22,716 bases of DNA from JBPCRW01 sp050996405 (lineage in GTDB: Bacteria; Acidobacteriota; Blastocatellia; Pyrinomonadales; Pyrinomonadaceae): NCBI GenBank assembly GCA_050996405.1, contig JBPCRW010000033.1:1-22716 (forward strand), in the 5' to 3' direction. Numbering within the stretch: position 1 is the first letter of the stretch; each line of letters begins with the position of its first letter. The notes under the pieces were generated by a model, which worked only from the letters and a program-made list of their open reading frames with translations, was not told where the DNA came from and made no database searches. Of this stretch, positions 6,988 through 13,771 are shown piece by piece. The position numbers and the translations under genes were made by a program.

Positions 6988-7018
6988 AAAAAAAAACGGG
7001 CGAAGATAAACTTCGCCC
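6988..7018 (-). terminator. Rho-independent terminator of pckG
   Basis: A perfect 8-bp stem pairs GGGCGAAG (6998-7005) with CTTCGCCC (7011-7018) around a five-base loop. On the minus strand it is followed by a run of nine T (plus-strand A-run 6988-6996). It lies 27 bases after the pckG stop and insulates the toxin-antitoxin operon from read-through. Confidence 0.88.
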
Positions 7019-7044
7019 TGATAATAATTGCTGTATATTGAAAA

Positions 7045-9012
7045 TTATTCCGCTTTTGCCGCGACTTTCGATGTTTCGCCGTCTGTTTTATCGGGAACGG
7101 CGCGTTTCGCTTCTTCTTTTTTCGTCGTTTCAAAAGTCTTGTCGGCAGGTCTTTCGGGACGTTCGGCGTAAGCCTTGCCTTTTTTGTTTGAACGCCAGAG
7201 ATTTGATAAAAGCAGTTCGCGGATAAACGTCATTTCCTTCGGCAGGCGGTCGTAGAGTTTGAAAAATAATTCGTCGTGCGAAGCGATTTCCTTAATCCAC
7301 AAATCGCGGTCGAGACTCATCACTTTTTCAAAATCCTCTTTGGTGAAATCTTCCATTCCGCGCCAGTCCATATCTTCGTAACGCGGCATCCATCCAAGCG
7401 GCATTTCGATTCCTCTGGATTTTCCGCGCGCGCGTTCGACAATCCATTTTAAGACACGCATATTTTCGCCGTAGCCCGCCCAGATGAATTTGCCGTTTTC
7501 GTCCTTGCGAAACCAGTTGACCGAAAAGATGCGCGGCGGTTCAGGGATTTGCCGCCCGAAATTGAGCCAGTGTCCGAAATAATCGCCCATATGATAGCCG
7601 CAAAATGGAAGCATCGCAAACGGGTCGCGGCGCACTTCGCCGATGTTGCCGAAAGCGGCGGCGGTCATTTCCGAACCCATTGTCGCCGCCATATAAACGC
7701 CGAACGCCCAGTTAAACGACTGCATAATCAAAGGCACGACCGCATTTCTGCGCCCGCCGAAAATGAACGCCGAAACGGGAACGCCTTTCGGATTATCGAA
7801 ATTTTCATCAATCACCGGACATTGAGTCGCAGGCGCGGTAAATCTTGAATTCGGATGCGCGGCTTTTTTATCTGAATCCGGCGTCCAATCGTTGCCCTGC
7901 CAGTCAATCGCGTGCGCGGGCGCGTCGCCGTCCATTCCTTCCCACCAAACATCGCCGTCGTCTTTGAGCGCAACGTTGGTAAAAATCGTGTTTTCTTTAA
8001 TCGTTTCCATCGCGTTCGGATTCGTTTTGTAATTCGTGCCGGGCGCAACGCCGAAAAATCCGGCTTCAGGGTTGATGGCGTGAAGTTTTCCGTTTTCGTC
8101 CGGCTTAATCCAGGCGATGTCGTCGCCGACGGTGGTTACTTTCCAGCCTTCTTCCTGAAACGCCTTCGGCGGAATAAGCATTGCGAAATTCGTTTTGCCG
8201 CAAGCCGAAGGAAACGCCGCGCAAACATAATCCTTTTCGCCATCTGGAGATTTTACGCCGACGATTAACATATGTTCGGCAAGCCAGCCCTGCTCTCTGC
8301 CAAGAGTTGAAGCGATTCGCAACGCCAGACATTTCTTTCCTAATAAAGCATTTCCGCCGTAGCCCGAACCGTAGCTCCAAATCAAGCGTTCTTCGGGAAA
8401 ATGGACGATATATTTATTTTTCGGGTCAGGCGAGCAAGCCCACGCGACATCTTTTTGTCCTTTGGCAAGCGGCATTCCAACCGAATGCAGGCAGTGAACA
8501 AATTCGCCTTCGCCCAAGGCTTCGATGGCTTTGTTGCCCATTCGCGTCATCAATTTCATATTGACGACGACATACGGCGAATCGGTTAATTCAACGCCGA
8601 ACTGCGAAATCGGCGAGCCAATCGGACCCATACAAAACGGCACGACATACATCGTTCGCCCGCGCATCGAGCCTTCAAATTTCGGCGTGAGCGTTTCCTT
8701 CATTTCCTTCGGATTCATCCAGTTATTGGTCGGACCCGCGTCGCCCTGCGCCAGCGAACAAATATATGTGCGGTCTTCGACACGCGCCACATCCGACGGA
8801 TGCGAGCGCGCCAGAAATGAATCTGGACGTTTTTCGGGATTCAGGCGAATGAACGTTCCAGCCCGCACCATTTCTTCGCAGATGCTGTCGTATTCTTCCT
8901 GCGAGCCGTCGCACCAGTAAACTTTGTCCGGTTTGCAAAGCTCGACCATTTTCGTCACCCAACGAATTAATTCTTTATTTTTCACATTTGACGGGATGTT
9001 TAATTCAGCCAT
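7045..9012 (-). CDS. pckG: Phosphoenolpyruvate carboxykinase (GTP)
   Basis: This 655-residue enzyme interconverts oxaloacetate plus GTP with PEP plus CO2 plus GDP, in gluconeogenesis from TCA intermediates. The GTP-type signature FPSACGKTN (267-275) contains the P-loop and the reactive-loop Cys271. Other family text includes RTMYVVPFCMGP, WSYGSGYGGNALLGKKC, VGDDIAWIKPDENG, and the C-terminal PFCGYHMGDYFGHWL and ARIFSVNWFRKDE-like regions. The family is normally about 600-620 residues. Here an extra C-terminal tail of about 40 residues is rich in K, E, T and A, resembling the charged tail on SdhA. The start ATG is supported by GGAG (plus 9020-9023, as CTCC) seven bases upstream. It is monocistronic by its terminator; a promoter in 9024-9144 could not be pinned. 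Confidence 0.96.
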   Translation of the reverse strand: MAELNIPSNVKNKELIRWVTKMVELCKPDKVYWCDGSQEEYDSICEEMVRAGTFIRLNPEKRPDSFLARSHPSDVARVEDRTYICSLAQGDAGPTNNWMNPKEMKETLTPKFEGSMRGRTMYVVPFCMGPIGSPISQFGVELTDSPYVVVNMKLMTRMGNKAIEALGEGEFVHCLHSVGMPLAKGQKDVAWACSPDPKNKYIVHFPEERLIWSYGSGYGGNALLGKKCLALRIASTLGREQGWLAEHMLIVGVKSPDGEKDYVCAAFPSACGKTNFAMLIPPKAFQEEGWKVTTVGDDIAWIKPDENGKLHAINPEAGFFGVAPGTNYKTNPNAMETIKENTIFTNVALKDDGDVWWEGMDGDAPAHAIDWQGNDWTPDSDKKAAHPNSRFTAPATQCPVIDENFDNPKGVPVSAFIFGGRRNAVVPLIMQSFNWAFGVYMAATMGSEMTAAAFGNIGEVRRDPFAMLPFCGYHMGDYFGHWLNFGRQIPEPPRIFSVNWFRKDENGKFIWAGYGENMRVLKWIVERARGKSRGIEMPLGWMPRYEDMDWRGMEDFTKEDFEKVMSLDRDLWIKEIASHDELFFKLYDRLPKEMTFIRELLLSNLWRSNKKGKAYAERPERPADKTFETTKKEEAKRAVPDKTDGETSKVAAKAE

Positions 9013-9144
9013 AAATTTTCTCCAACAGAAATTGTGTTCCTTAAAATATCCTGATAAATAAAATTGCTAAAGCCTTAAAAATAAAGGCGAAAAATTCCTT
9101 CGCTCAAGGGATTATTCAATAATCTTATCACACTATTAGCAAAA

Positions 9145-10056
9145 TTAAAGAGTGTTGGCGCGTTTTATTGCCAGCCGTTCGCGGCTTTGTTTTATTGTGT
9201 GAAAGATTATGGCGGAGACAATAATAATCCCGCCGATGATTGCCCAGCCGGAAGGTTTTTCGCCGAGAAATAGGAAAACCCAGACCGGATTCAGCAGCGG
9301 CTCAATAAATCCGACGATGCTGGCATCGAGCGAGCGCACGCCGTCTGCAAGTCCTTTAGTGAACAAAATATAAGCGATGCCGATTTGCAGAACTCCGAGA
9401 AATAAAACGGCGAGAAAATCATTGCGAGTCGGCTGCGGCGGATTTTGTATTAAAAAAGGAATCATCAAAACGACAATCATCAGATTGCCGTAAAAAACCG
9501 ACAGTGCGGGATTTTTTTGAAGCGAGCGCGGATGACGCAGAAATAAAATGTAAAGCCCGAAAAATATGCCTGACAAAAGCGCGACGGCGTTTCCCAAAAA
9601 GACGTTTGAAGCCAATTTATTTTCTGAATTTTGCGGCTCAAGAAAAAACAAACTCATTCCAATCAAACAAACTGCGACCGTTATCAAATCCGAAACGCGA
9701 AATTTTTCTTTTAAGATAAACGGCGCGAAGATTAAAATATAAATCGGCGCGGTGTATTGCAGAAAAATCGCGTTGGCGGCGGTCGTCGTTTTGTTGGCAA
9801 AGACGAAACACGACAGCGTTCCGGCGTAGAAAAATGAAGTCAAAAGCGTGAACCAATCGAGCTTTAATCCTTTTCTGTAAGTGAAAATCGCAACCGTGAT
9901 TGCCGCGAAAAACGCGCGTCCGGCGTTGACGGCAACAGCGTCGAGCGTCGTCATTTTGATAAACAATCCGCCCGTACTCCACAGCAAAACCGCCAGCACA
10001 ATCAAAAAAATCGGCGGAAAAGTTTTCGCCGTCCGCGTCGAATCTATTTGTTCCAC
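9145..10056 (-). CDS. DMT-superfamily (EamA) transporter
   Basis: This 303-residue protein has ten hydrophobic segments arranged as two EamA repeats. The first begins at PIFLIVLAVLLWSTGGLFIK and contains the NAGRAFFAAI stretch. The second contains NAVALLSGIFFGLYILFLR and SIVGFIEPLLNPVWVFLFLGEKPSG, the most typical EamA segment. Members of the family export amino acids, nucleobases or other small metabolites; the substrate here is unknown. The start is a GTG at 10056, and an in-frame TAA lies three codons upstream. No Shine-Dalgarno is seen. It is transcribed towards pckG with about 130 bases between them, and a divergent promoter pair lies upstream. Confidence 0.88.
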   Translation of the reverse strand: MEQIDSTRTAKTFPPIFLIVLAVLLWSTGGLFIKMTTLDAVAVNAGRAFFAAITVAIFTYRKGLKLDWFTLLTSFFYAGTLSCFVFANKTTTAANAIFLQYTAPIYILIFAPFILKEKFRVSDLITVAVCLIGMSLFFLEPQNSENKLASNVFLGNAVALLSGIFFGLYILFLRHPRSLQKNPALSVFYGNLMIVVLMIPFLIQNPPQPTRNDFLAVLFLGVLQIGIAYILFTKGLADGVRSLDASIVGFIEPLLNPVWVFLFLGEKPSGWAIIGGIIIVSAIIFHTIKQSRERLAIKRANTL

Positions 10057-10083
10057 AAAATTTTATCAAGAAAACATCAGAAG

Positions 10084-10111
10084 TTTATAAATCAAATAAA
10101 AAGGTTAGCAA
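10084..10111 (-). promoter_or_regulatory. Candidate promoter for the DMT transporter gene
   Basis: On the minus strand TTGCTA (plus 10106-10111) and TATAAA (plus 10084-10089) are separated by 16 bases. Initiation would fall about 20 bases upstream of the GTG start. This is a plausible sigma-70 arrangement, not a strong one. Confidence 0.4.
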
Positions 10112-10132
10112 GATTTTTGTGAAAAAGGAAAA

Positions 10133-10219
10133 TTGAAGATTTTTGAAACGCGACACATCGAACCGGAAGTTTCCAAACCTGAAGATTACGACTTTAAGTA
10201 TTTGAAATTATTGATTTAG
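10133..10219 (+). other. Very short open frame in the divergent intergenic region
   Basis: A 28-codon frame from TTG to TAG is preceded by AAGGA (10125-10129). It would encode MKIFETRHIEPEVSKPEDYD plus a short hydrophobic end. The composition looks protein-like, but the length is too small to decide. It may be a gene remnant, a leader peptide or chance. It is the only thing of note in the 276-base gap 10057-10332 apart from the two promoters. Confidence 0.15.
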
Positions 10220-10262
10220 AAAACTCTTTGAAAAATATAAAAAATATCCTGAAAAAATCTTC

Positions 10263-10291
10263 TTGTAATTTCTCAAGTTTTAGGTTATAAA
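10263..10291 (+). promoter_or_regulatory. Sigma-70-like promoter for the YG-repeat secreted protein
   Basis: TTGTAA (10263-10268) and TATAAA (10286-10291) are separated by 17 bases, giving a leader of about 35 bases. The leader ends in AAGGAG (10324-10329) ahead of three consecutive ATG codons. Confidence 0.6.
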
Positions 10292-10332
10292 TCATAGCGG
10301 ACAAAACATTTTTTGTTTTTGAAAAGGAGTTA

Positions 10333-11409
10333 ATGATGATGTTATCCAGAAGTTATTTATCTACTGCATTTAGTATTTCCCTGATTTTACTTTCCTTTAT
10401 AATCTTTCCGGTCAAACAAGTTTCAGCCCAGGATACGAAAGTTGCGCTGCAGCGCGGTTATCGCACGGGTTATTCCGACGGTTATATGTCTGGCTACCGC
10501 GATTCGATTGAAAACGCGGCGCGCGGCTACGACCGCCACAGCGAATACGGTAAAGCCGACCGCGCTTATTCAAAAGATTACGGTACAGTTGAAGATTATC
10601 GAGACGGCTACCGGCAAGGATTTGAAATCGGCTACGACACGGGTTTCGACAAAAAAAGTTTCGATGCCGTGCTGCCGTCTGAACTGAAAAAACGCGGGAA
10701 TTCGCCGCCGAAAACGCCAATTGAGACGGCGACGGTAACGACAACAACGCCAACTACTGCAACTATTACAACATCAACGACGACGGTTTCCGACACGGTT
10801 GCGGCGAATAATCCGCCGACGGTTGCTGAACGCACTGAAAACATCAATTATGTTCAAAACGGCGACCAGATTGTCGTGATTCCGGCTGAAACGGAATTAG
10901 TTGTCGAGCTTTTGGACGACATCAATACGAATGACAGCAAAGAAGGCGAGCGTTTTCACGCGCGCGTCGTTTCGCCCAATGAATTGAGCGGCGCAATCGT
11001 CGAAGGCAGAATTACTAAACTCCTAAAACCCGGAAAAATTAAACGGCGTTCGGAAATCGAGTTGTCGTTTGACCGTATAAATTTGTCGGAAAATCGATGG
11101 GCAAACTACAATGCGATTTTGACGGAAGTTTTGCCAGTCAAAGGCGACAATATTAAAAGAGTTGACACCGAAGGCACGGTTCAAGGGAAAGATTCAGTTA
11201 AAAGCGATGCCGTGAAAGTCGGAGCGGCAACCGGCACGGGATTGGTTATCGGCGCGATTGCCGGTGGTCCGGTCGGCGCGGGAGTCGGCGCGGGAGTTGG
11301 AGCGGCTTTTGGGGTCGGCGCGGTTTTAGTCGAAGGCGGAAAAAATATCAACATTATCAAAGGTCAGCAATTGCGAATCCGAACCGCTTACGAAACACAG
11401 ATTAGATAA
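10333..11409 (+). CDS. Secreted YG-repeat protein with Thr-rich linker and glycine-zipper C-terminus
   Basis: The protein has 358 residues. Residues 1-32 form a signal peptide (STAFSISLILLSFIIFPVKQ, cleavage near VSAQ-D). Residues about 40-105 contain repeated GY/GF units (RGYRTGYSDGYMSGYRDS, then DGYRQGFEIGYDTGFDKK). Residues 125-155 are an almost pure Thr/Ala/Pro linker. Residues about 175-275 form a beta-rich domain starting VVIPAETELVVELLDDI and GERFHARVV, which recalls the C-terminal beta-barrel of VirB10/TrbI-like proteins, though weakly. A glycine-zipper stretch at about 300-335 (GAIAGGPVGAGVGAGVGAAF) suggests membrane insertion or oligomerisation. Three ATGs stand in a row at 10333, 10336 and 10339; spacing from AAGGAG favours the second. 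It is probably an envelope protein; the role is unknown. Confidence 0.75.
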   Translation: MMMLSRSYLSTAFSISLILLSFIIFPVKQVSAQDTKVALQRGYRTGYSDGYMSGYRDSIENAARGYDRHSEYGKADRAYSKDYGTVEDYRDGYRQGFEIGYDTGFDKKSFDAVLPSELKKRGNSPPKTPIETATVTTTTPTTATITTSTTTVSDTVAANNPPTVAERTENINYVQNGDQIVVIPAETELVVELLDDINTNDSKEGERFHARVVSPNELSGAIVEGRITKLLKPGKIKRRSEIELSFDRINLSENRWANYNAILTEVLPVKGDNIKRVDTEGTVQGKDSVKSDAVKVGAATGTGLVIGAIAGGPVGAGVGAGVGAAFGVGAVLVEGGKNINIIKGQQLRIRTAYETQIR

Positions 11410-11494
11410 TGGTGAATTGTGAACGGTGAATGGTGAGTGAAAATCATTCTTGTTTATTCGATTTTTCACACACCATTCGCCACTCACCACTAAT
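11409..11494. repeat. Heptad inverted repeat A (ggtgaat type)
   Basis: Left arm heptamers run ggtgaat, tgtgaac, ggtgaat, ggtgagt (11411-11438). Right arm heptamers run acacacc, attcgcc, actcacc (11468-11488) and are the reverse complement of the left type. The arms are joined through GTGAAAATC and GATTTTTCAC, so a long hairpin can form around a loop of roughly 15 bases. The element starts at the last base of the stop codon of the upstream gene. It is the first of seven period-7 loci. Confidence 0.85.
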
Positions 11495-11538
11495 AAAGTT
11501 TTTGACGCGAAACCAACCGAGCAAAAAAGCGTCAAGTT

Positions 11539-11596
11539 ATCCGCCGCTAATTATGCGATAATTATTTTATCCATAATTCGGCGGATTTTTTGTTTT
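11539..11596 (+). terminator. Terminator-like hairpin directly abutting a start codon (possible attenuator)
   Basis: The left arm 11539-11555 (atccgccgctaattatg) pairs with the right arm 11572-11586 (cataattcggcggat), leaving a two-base bulge and a 16-base loop. TTTTTGTTTT follows immediately, and then the ATG of the next gene at 11597. It can end transcription from the upstream secreted-protein gene. Because it reaches the start codon, it may instead control entry into the DUF62 gene. Confidence 0.65.
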
Positions 11597-12373
11597 ATGA
11601 TTATTACGCTTTTGACCGATTTCGGAACGCGGGATTATTTTGTCGGCGCGATGAAAGGCGTGATTTTATCCGTCAACGAAAACGCCTCGATTGTTGACAT
11701 CACGCATGAAATCGCGCCGCAGAACATTCGCGCCGCCGCGTTCACGCTCAAAAATTATTATAAAAATTTTTTGCAGGGAACGATTCACGTCTGCGTGGTT
11801 GACCCGGGAGTCGGTTCAAATCGCCGCGCGATTCTGGTTGAAACGGAAGATTATTGTTTCGTCGCGCCGGACAACGGTTTATTGAGTTTCGTGCTGGCAG
11901 AGCAGGAAAATTTTCGCGCGTTCGAGTTAAATAATACAGAATTTTTTCATTATCCCGTCAGCCAAACTTTTCACGGACGAGATATTTTCGCGCCCGTCGC
12001 CGCGCATCTTTCAAACGGCGTTTTGCCGGAAGAACTCGGAACGGAAATCGACGATTTGGCAACTTTTGAAATTAGCGTGCCGCGAGCCGTCGGCGAAACG
12101 AAAATCGAAGTCGAGATTATTCACATTGACCATTTTGGAAATCTGGTGACGAATCTCAAGGCGGAAGATTTGCCGGAAAAATTTTATTTGGAAGCGGGCG
12201 AAAACCGTATCGAGCGGCATCAAAGATTTTTTACGGAAGCGGAAAAAAGCGAAATTTTTTCGATTACGGGAAGTGCGGGATTTTTGGAAATAGCCGCCTT
12301 TCAGGATTCGGCGGAAAAATTGCTGAATGCGAAAACGGGCGAAAAAGTTTATTTGATAAAGCAGGGAAACTAG
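11597..12373 (+). CDS. SAM hydroxide adenosyltransferase / SAM hydrolase (DUF62 family)
   Basis: This 258-residue member of the fluorinase/chlorinase-like superfamily most likely converts S-adenosylmethionine plus water (hydroxide) to adenosine plus methionine. Conserved family text is present throughout: LLTDFGTRDYFVGAMKG at the start, VVDPGVGSNRR (Asp and Arg of the Asp-Arg-His set), APDNGLLSFV, FHGRDIFAPVAAHL (His), and the C-terminal barrel with IDHFGNLVTNL and SAGFLEIA. The start at 11597 is chosen because family members begin MIITLLTDFG. The frame is open back to 11450 through a heptad repeat and a terminator-like hairpin, which cannot plausibly encode protein. No Shine-Dalgarno is seen; the 5' side is a T-run. 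The physiological role of the family is still unclear. Confidence 0.9.
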   Translation: MIITLLTDFGTRDYFVGAMKGVILSVNENASIVDITHEIAPQNIRAAAFTLKNYYKNFLQGTIHVCVVDPGVGSNRRAILVETEDYCFVAPDNGLLSFVLAEQENFRAFELNNTEFFHYPVSQTFHGRDIFAPVAAHLSNGVLPEELGTEIDDLATFEISVPRAVGETKIEVEIIHIDHFGNLVTNLKAEDLPEKFYLEAGENRIERHQRFFTEAEKSEIFSITGSAGFLEIAAFQDSAEKLLNAKTGEKVYLIKQGN

Positions 12374-12395
12374 AAAATAAAAATCGGATTTAACG

Positions 12396-12418
12396 GCATT
12401 TTGCATTTTGCATTTTGC
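12396..12418 (+). repeat. Heptad repeat G (gcatttt x3, single arm)
   Basis: Three perfect tandem copies of gcatttt run from 12396 to 12416, plus a trailing gc. They lie 23 bases after the DUF62 stop. No inverted partner arm is visible. The sequence just upstream contains aaaaatcgg, reminiscent of the loop-side GAAAAATCGAA of elements A and B. No other element was assigned in the 116-base gap 12374-12489; TTGTTA at 12440-12445 could be a -35, but a well-placed -10 is not clear. Confidence 0.75.
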
Positions 12419-12489
12419 GCTTTTAATTTCTCCGCGTCTTTGTTATCTTCAAGATATACAATAATTATTGCACAAAAAGGAAAAAAGTT

Positions 12490-13641
12490 ATGGAAACAAG
12501 TAAAGATTCAACCGCCGCAACTTCTGCCGCCGCAGCCGGACTTCGCGGAGTAGTTGCCGCGCAAAGCTCGATTGGCGATGTCAACGGCGAACAGGGAATT
12601 TTGATTTATCAGGGCTATGATATTCACGATTTAGCCGAACATTCGACGTTTGAAGAAGTAATTTTTCTGCTCTGGAACGGGCGGCTTCCAAAGGCGCGCG
12701 AACTCGCGGATTTGAAACAGCAGTTTCAGGCAAATTACGACGCGCCGGACGAGATTTTGGAAATGATGCAGACGTTTCCGAAAACGGCAGAGCCGATGGA
12801 CGTTTTGCGGACGGCGATTTCCGCGCTCGATTTTTACGACGCGGGTTCGCACGACACGACGCGCGAAGGCGCAATGACCGCCTGTATTAAACTGACAGCG
12901 CAAATCGGCACAATTGTCGCGGCGTGGGAAAATATTCGCAGCGGCAAAACCATCGTCGCGCCGGATAAAACTTTGTGTATCGCCGAAAACTTTTTGTATA
13001 TGCTGCGCGGCGAAAAGGCTGAATCGGACGAAGCGCGAATGTTTGACATCGCGCTGATTCTGCACGCCGACCACGAACTAAACGCTTCGACATTTACCTG
13101 TCGCGTGATTGCCGGAACGCTCGCCGATGTTTATGGCGCGGTTACGGGCGGCATTGCCGCGCTTTCGGGTCCGCTGCACGGCGGCGCGAACACCAACGTG
13201 ATGAAAATGCTCAAGGAAATCGGCTCGGAAGACAAGATTGACCAGTGGCTCGATAAAGCTCTCGAAGAAAAACGCAAAATTATGGGCATCGGTCACGCCG
13301 TCTATAAAACCGAAGACCCGCGCGCCACATGGCTTCGCAAATTTTCCAAGCAGATGGCGGAGAAAAAAAGCGATATGAAATGGTTTAATATGTCGCAGAA
13401 AATTGAAAAAGCGATGCTCGATAAAAAAGGAATGCACCCGAACGTGGATTTTTATTCCGCCTCGACGTATTACTTGATGGGCATCCCGCTCGACCAATTC
13501 ACGCCGATTTTCGCCGTCTCGCGTATTTCCGGCTGGACTGGTCATATTTTAGAGCAATACGCGAACAACAAATTGATTCGCCCGCGCGCCGAATACATCG
13601 GCGAACGCGATTTGAAATACACGCCGATTGAAGAAAGATGA
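12490..13641 (+). CDS. gltA: Citrate synthase (2-methylcitrate synthase possible)
   Basis: This 383-residue enzyme condenses acetyl-CoA with oxaloacetate at the entry of the TCA cycle. Landmarks include LHADHELNASTFTCRV, GPLHGGANTNVMKML (His230 region), MGIGHAVYKTEDPRA (catalytic His269), and NVDFYSASTYYLMGIP (catalytic Asp320) followed by SRISGWTGHILEQ. The length is that of the short class shared by archaeal/Bacillus citrate synthases and 2-methylcitrate synthases, so the sequence alone does not separate the two activities. The first 15 residues (TSKDSTAATSAAAA) are a low-complexity extension before GLRGVVAAQSSI. The start is supported by AAAAAGGAAAAAAG upstream. The gene ends in a clear terminator. 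Confidence 0.93.
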   Translation: METSKDSTAATSAAAAGLRGVVAAQSSIGDVNGEQGILIYQGYDIHDLAEHSTFEEVIFLLWNGRLPKARELADLKQQFQANYDAPDEILEMMQTFPKTAEPMDVLRTAISALDFYDAGSHDTTREGAMTACIKLTAQIGTIVAAWENIRSGKTIVAPDKTLCIAENFLYMLRGEKAESDEARMFDIALILHADHELNASTFTCRVIAGTLADVYGAVTGGIAALSGPLHGGANTNVMKMLKEIGSEDKIDQWLDKALEEKRKIMGIGHAVYKTEDPRATWLRKFSKQMAEKKSDMKWFNMSQKIEKAMLDKKGMHPNVDFYSASTYYLMGIPLDQFTPIFAVSRISGWTGHILEQYANNKLIRPRAEYIGERDLKYTPIEER

Positions 13642-13665
13642 TTTCGGCATCGGAAAATAAAATCG

Positions 13666-13697
13666 AAAAGGCAGAAGAAAATTCTTTTGCCTTTTTT
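13666..13697 (+). terminator. Rho-independent terminator after citrate synthase
   Basis: AAAAGGCAGAAGAA (13666-13679) pairs with TTCTTTTGCCTTTT (13682-13695) with one G-U pair. It is followed by more T residues and then GTTTTT. It lies 24 bases after the stop. Confidence 0.85.
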
Positions 13698-13771
13698 GTT
13701 TTTGCGAAATAAAATGCGAAAATCCAATGCGGCGAAACAGAAAATTATTCAGAGAAATTTATGAGGAAAAT

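Noticed and set aside
7549..8920. Several plus-strand open frames opposite pckG
   Set aside because: They are antisense to a fully recognisable 655-residue GTP-PEPCK and show Arg/His-rich shadow composition.
11450..11596. N-terminal extension of the DUF62 protein through repeat A
   Set aside because: The extension is encoded by a heptad repeat arm and a terminator hairpin; family members start MIITLLTDFG.
11540..11596. SAM riboswitch upstream of the SAM-utilising DUF62 gene
   Set aside because: The leader is short and lacks the multi-helix layout of known SAM riboswitches; only one hairpin with a T-run is visible.
12440..12468. Promoter TTGTTA with AATTAT for citrate synthase
   Set aside because: The -10 match is poor and the better TACAAT box (12457-12462) has no -35 at the right distance, so it was not listed as a feature.
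13727..13771. Upstream ATG for the oligopeptidase
   Set aside because: There is no ribosome binding site, and it would put 15 charged residues ahead of an otherwise standard signal peptide; the ATG at 13772 has GAGGA upstream.
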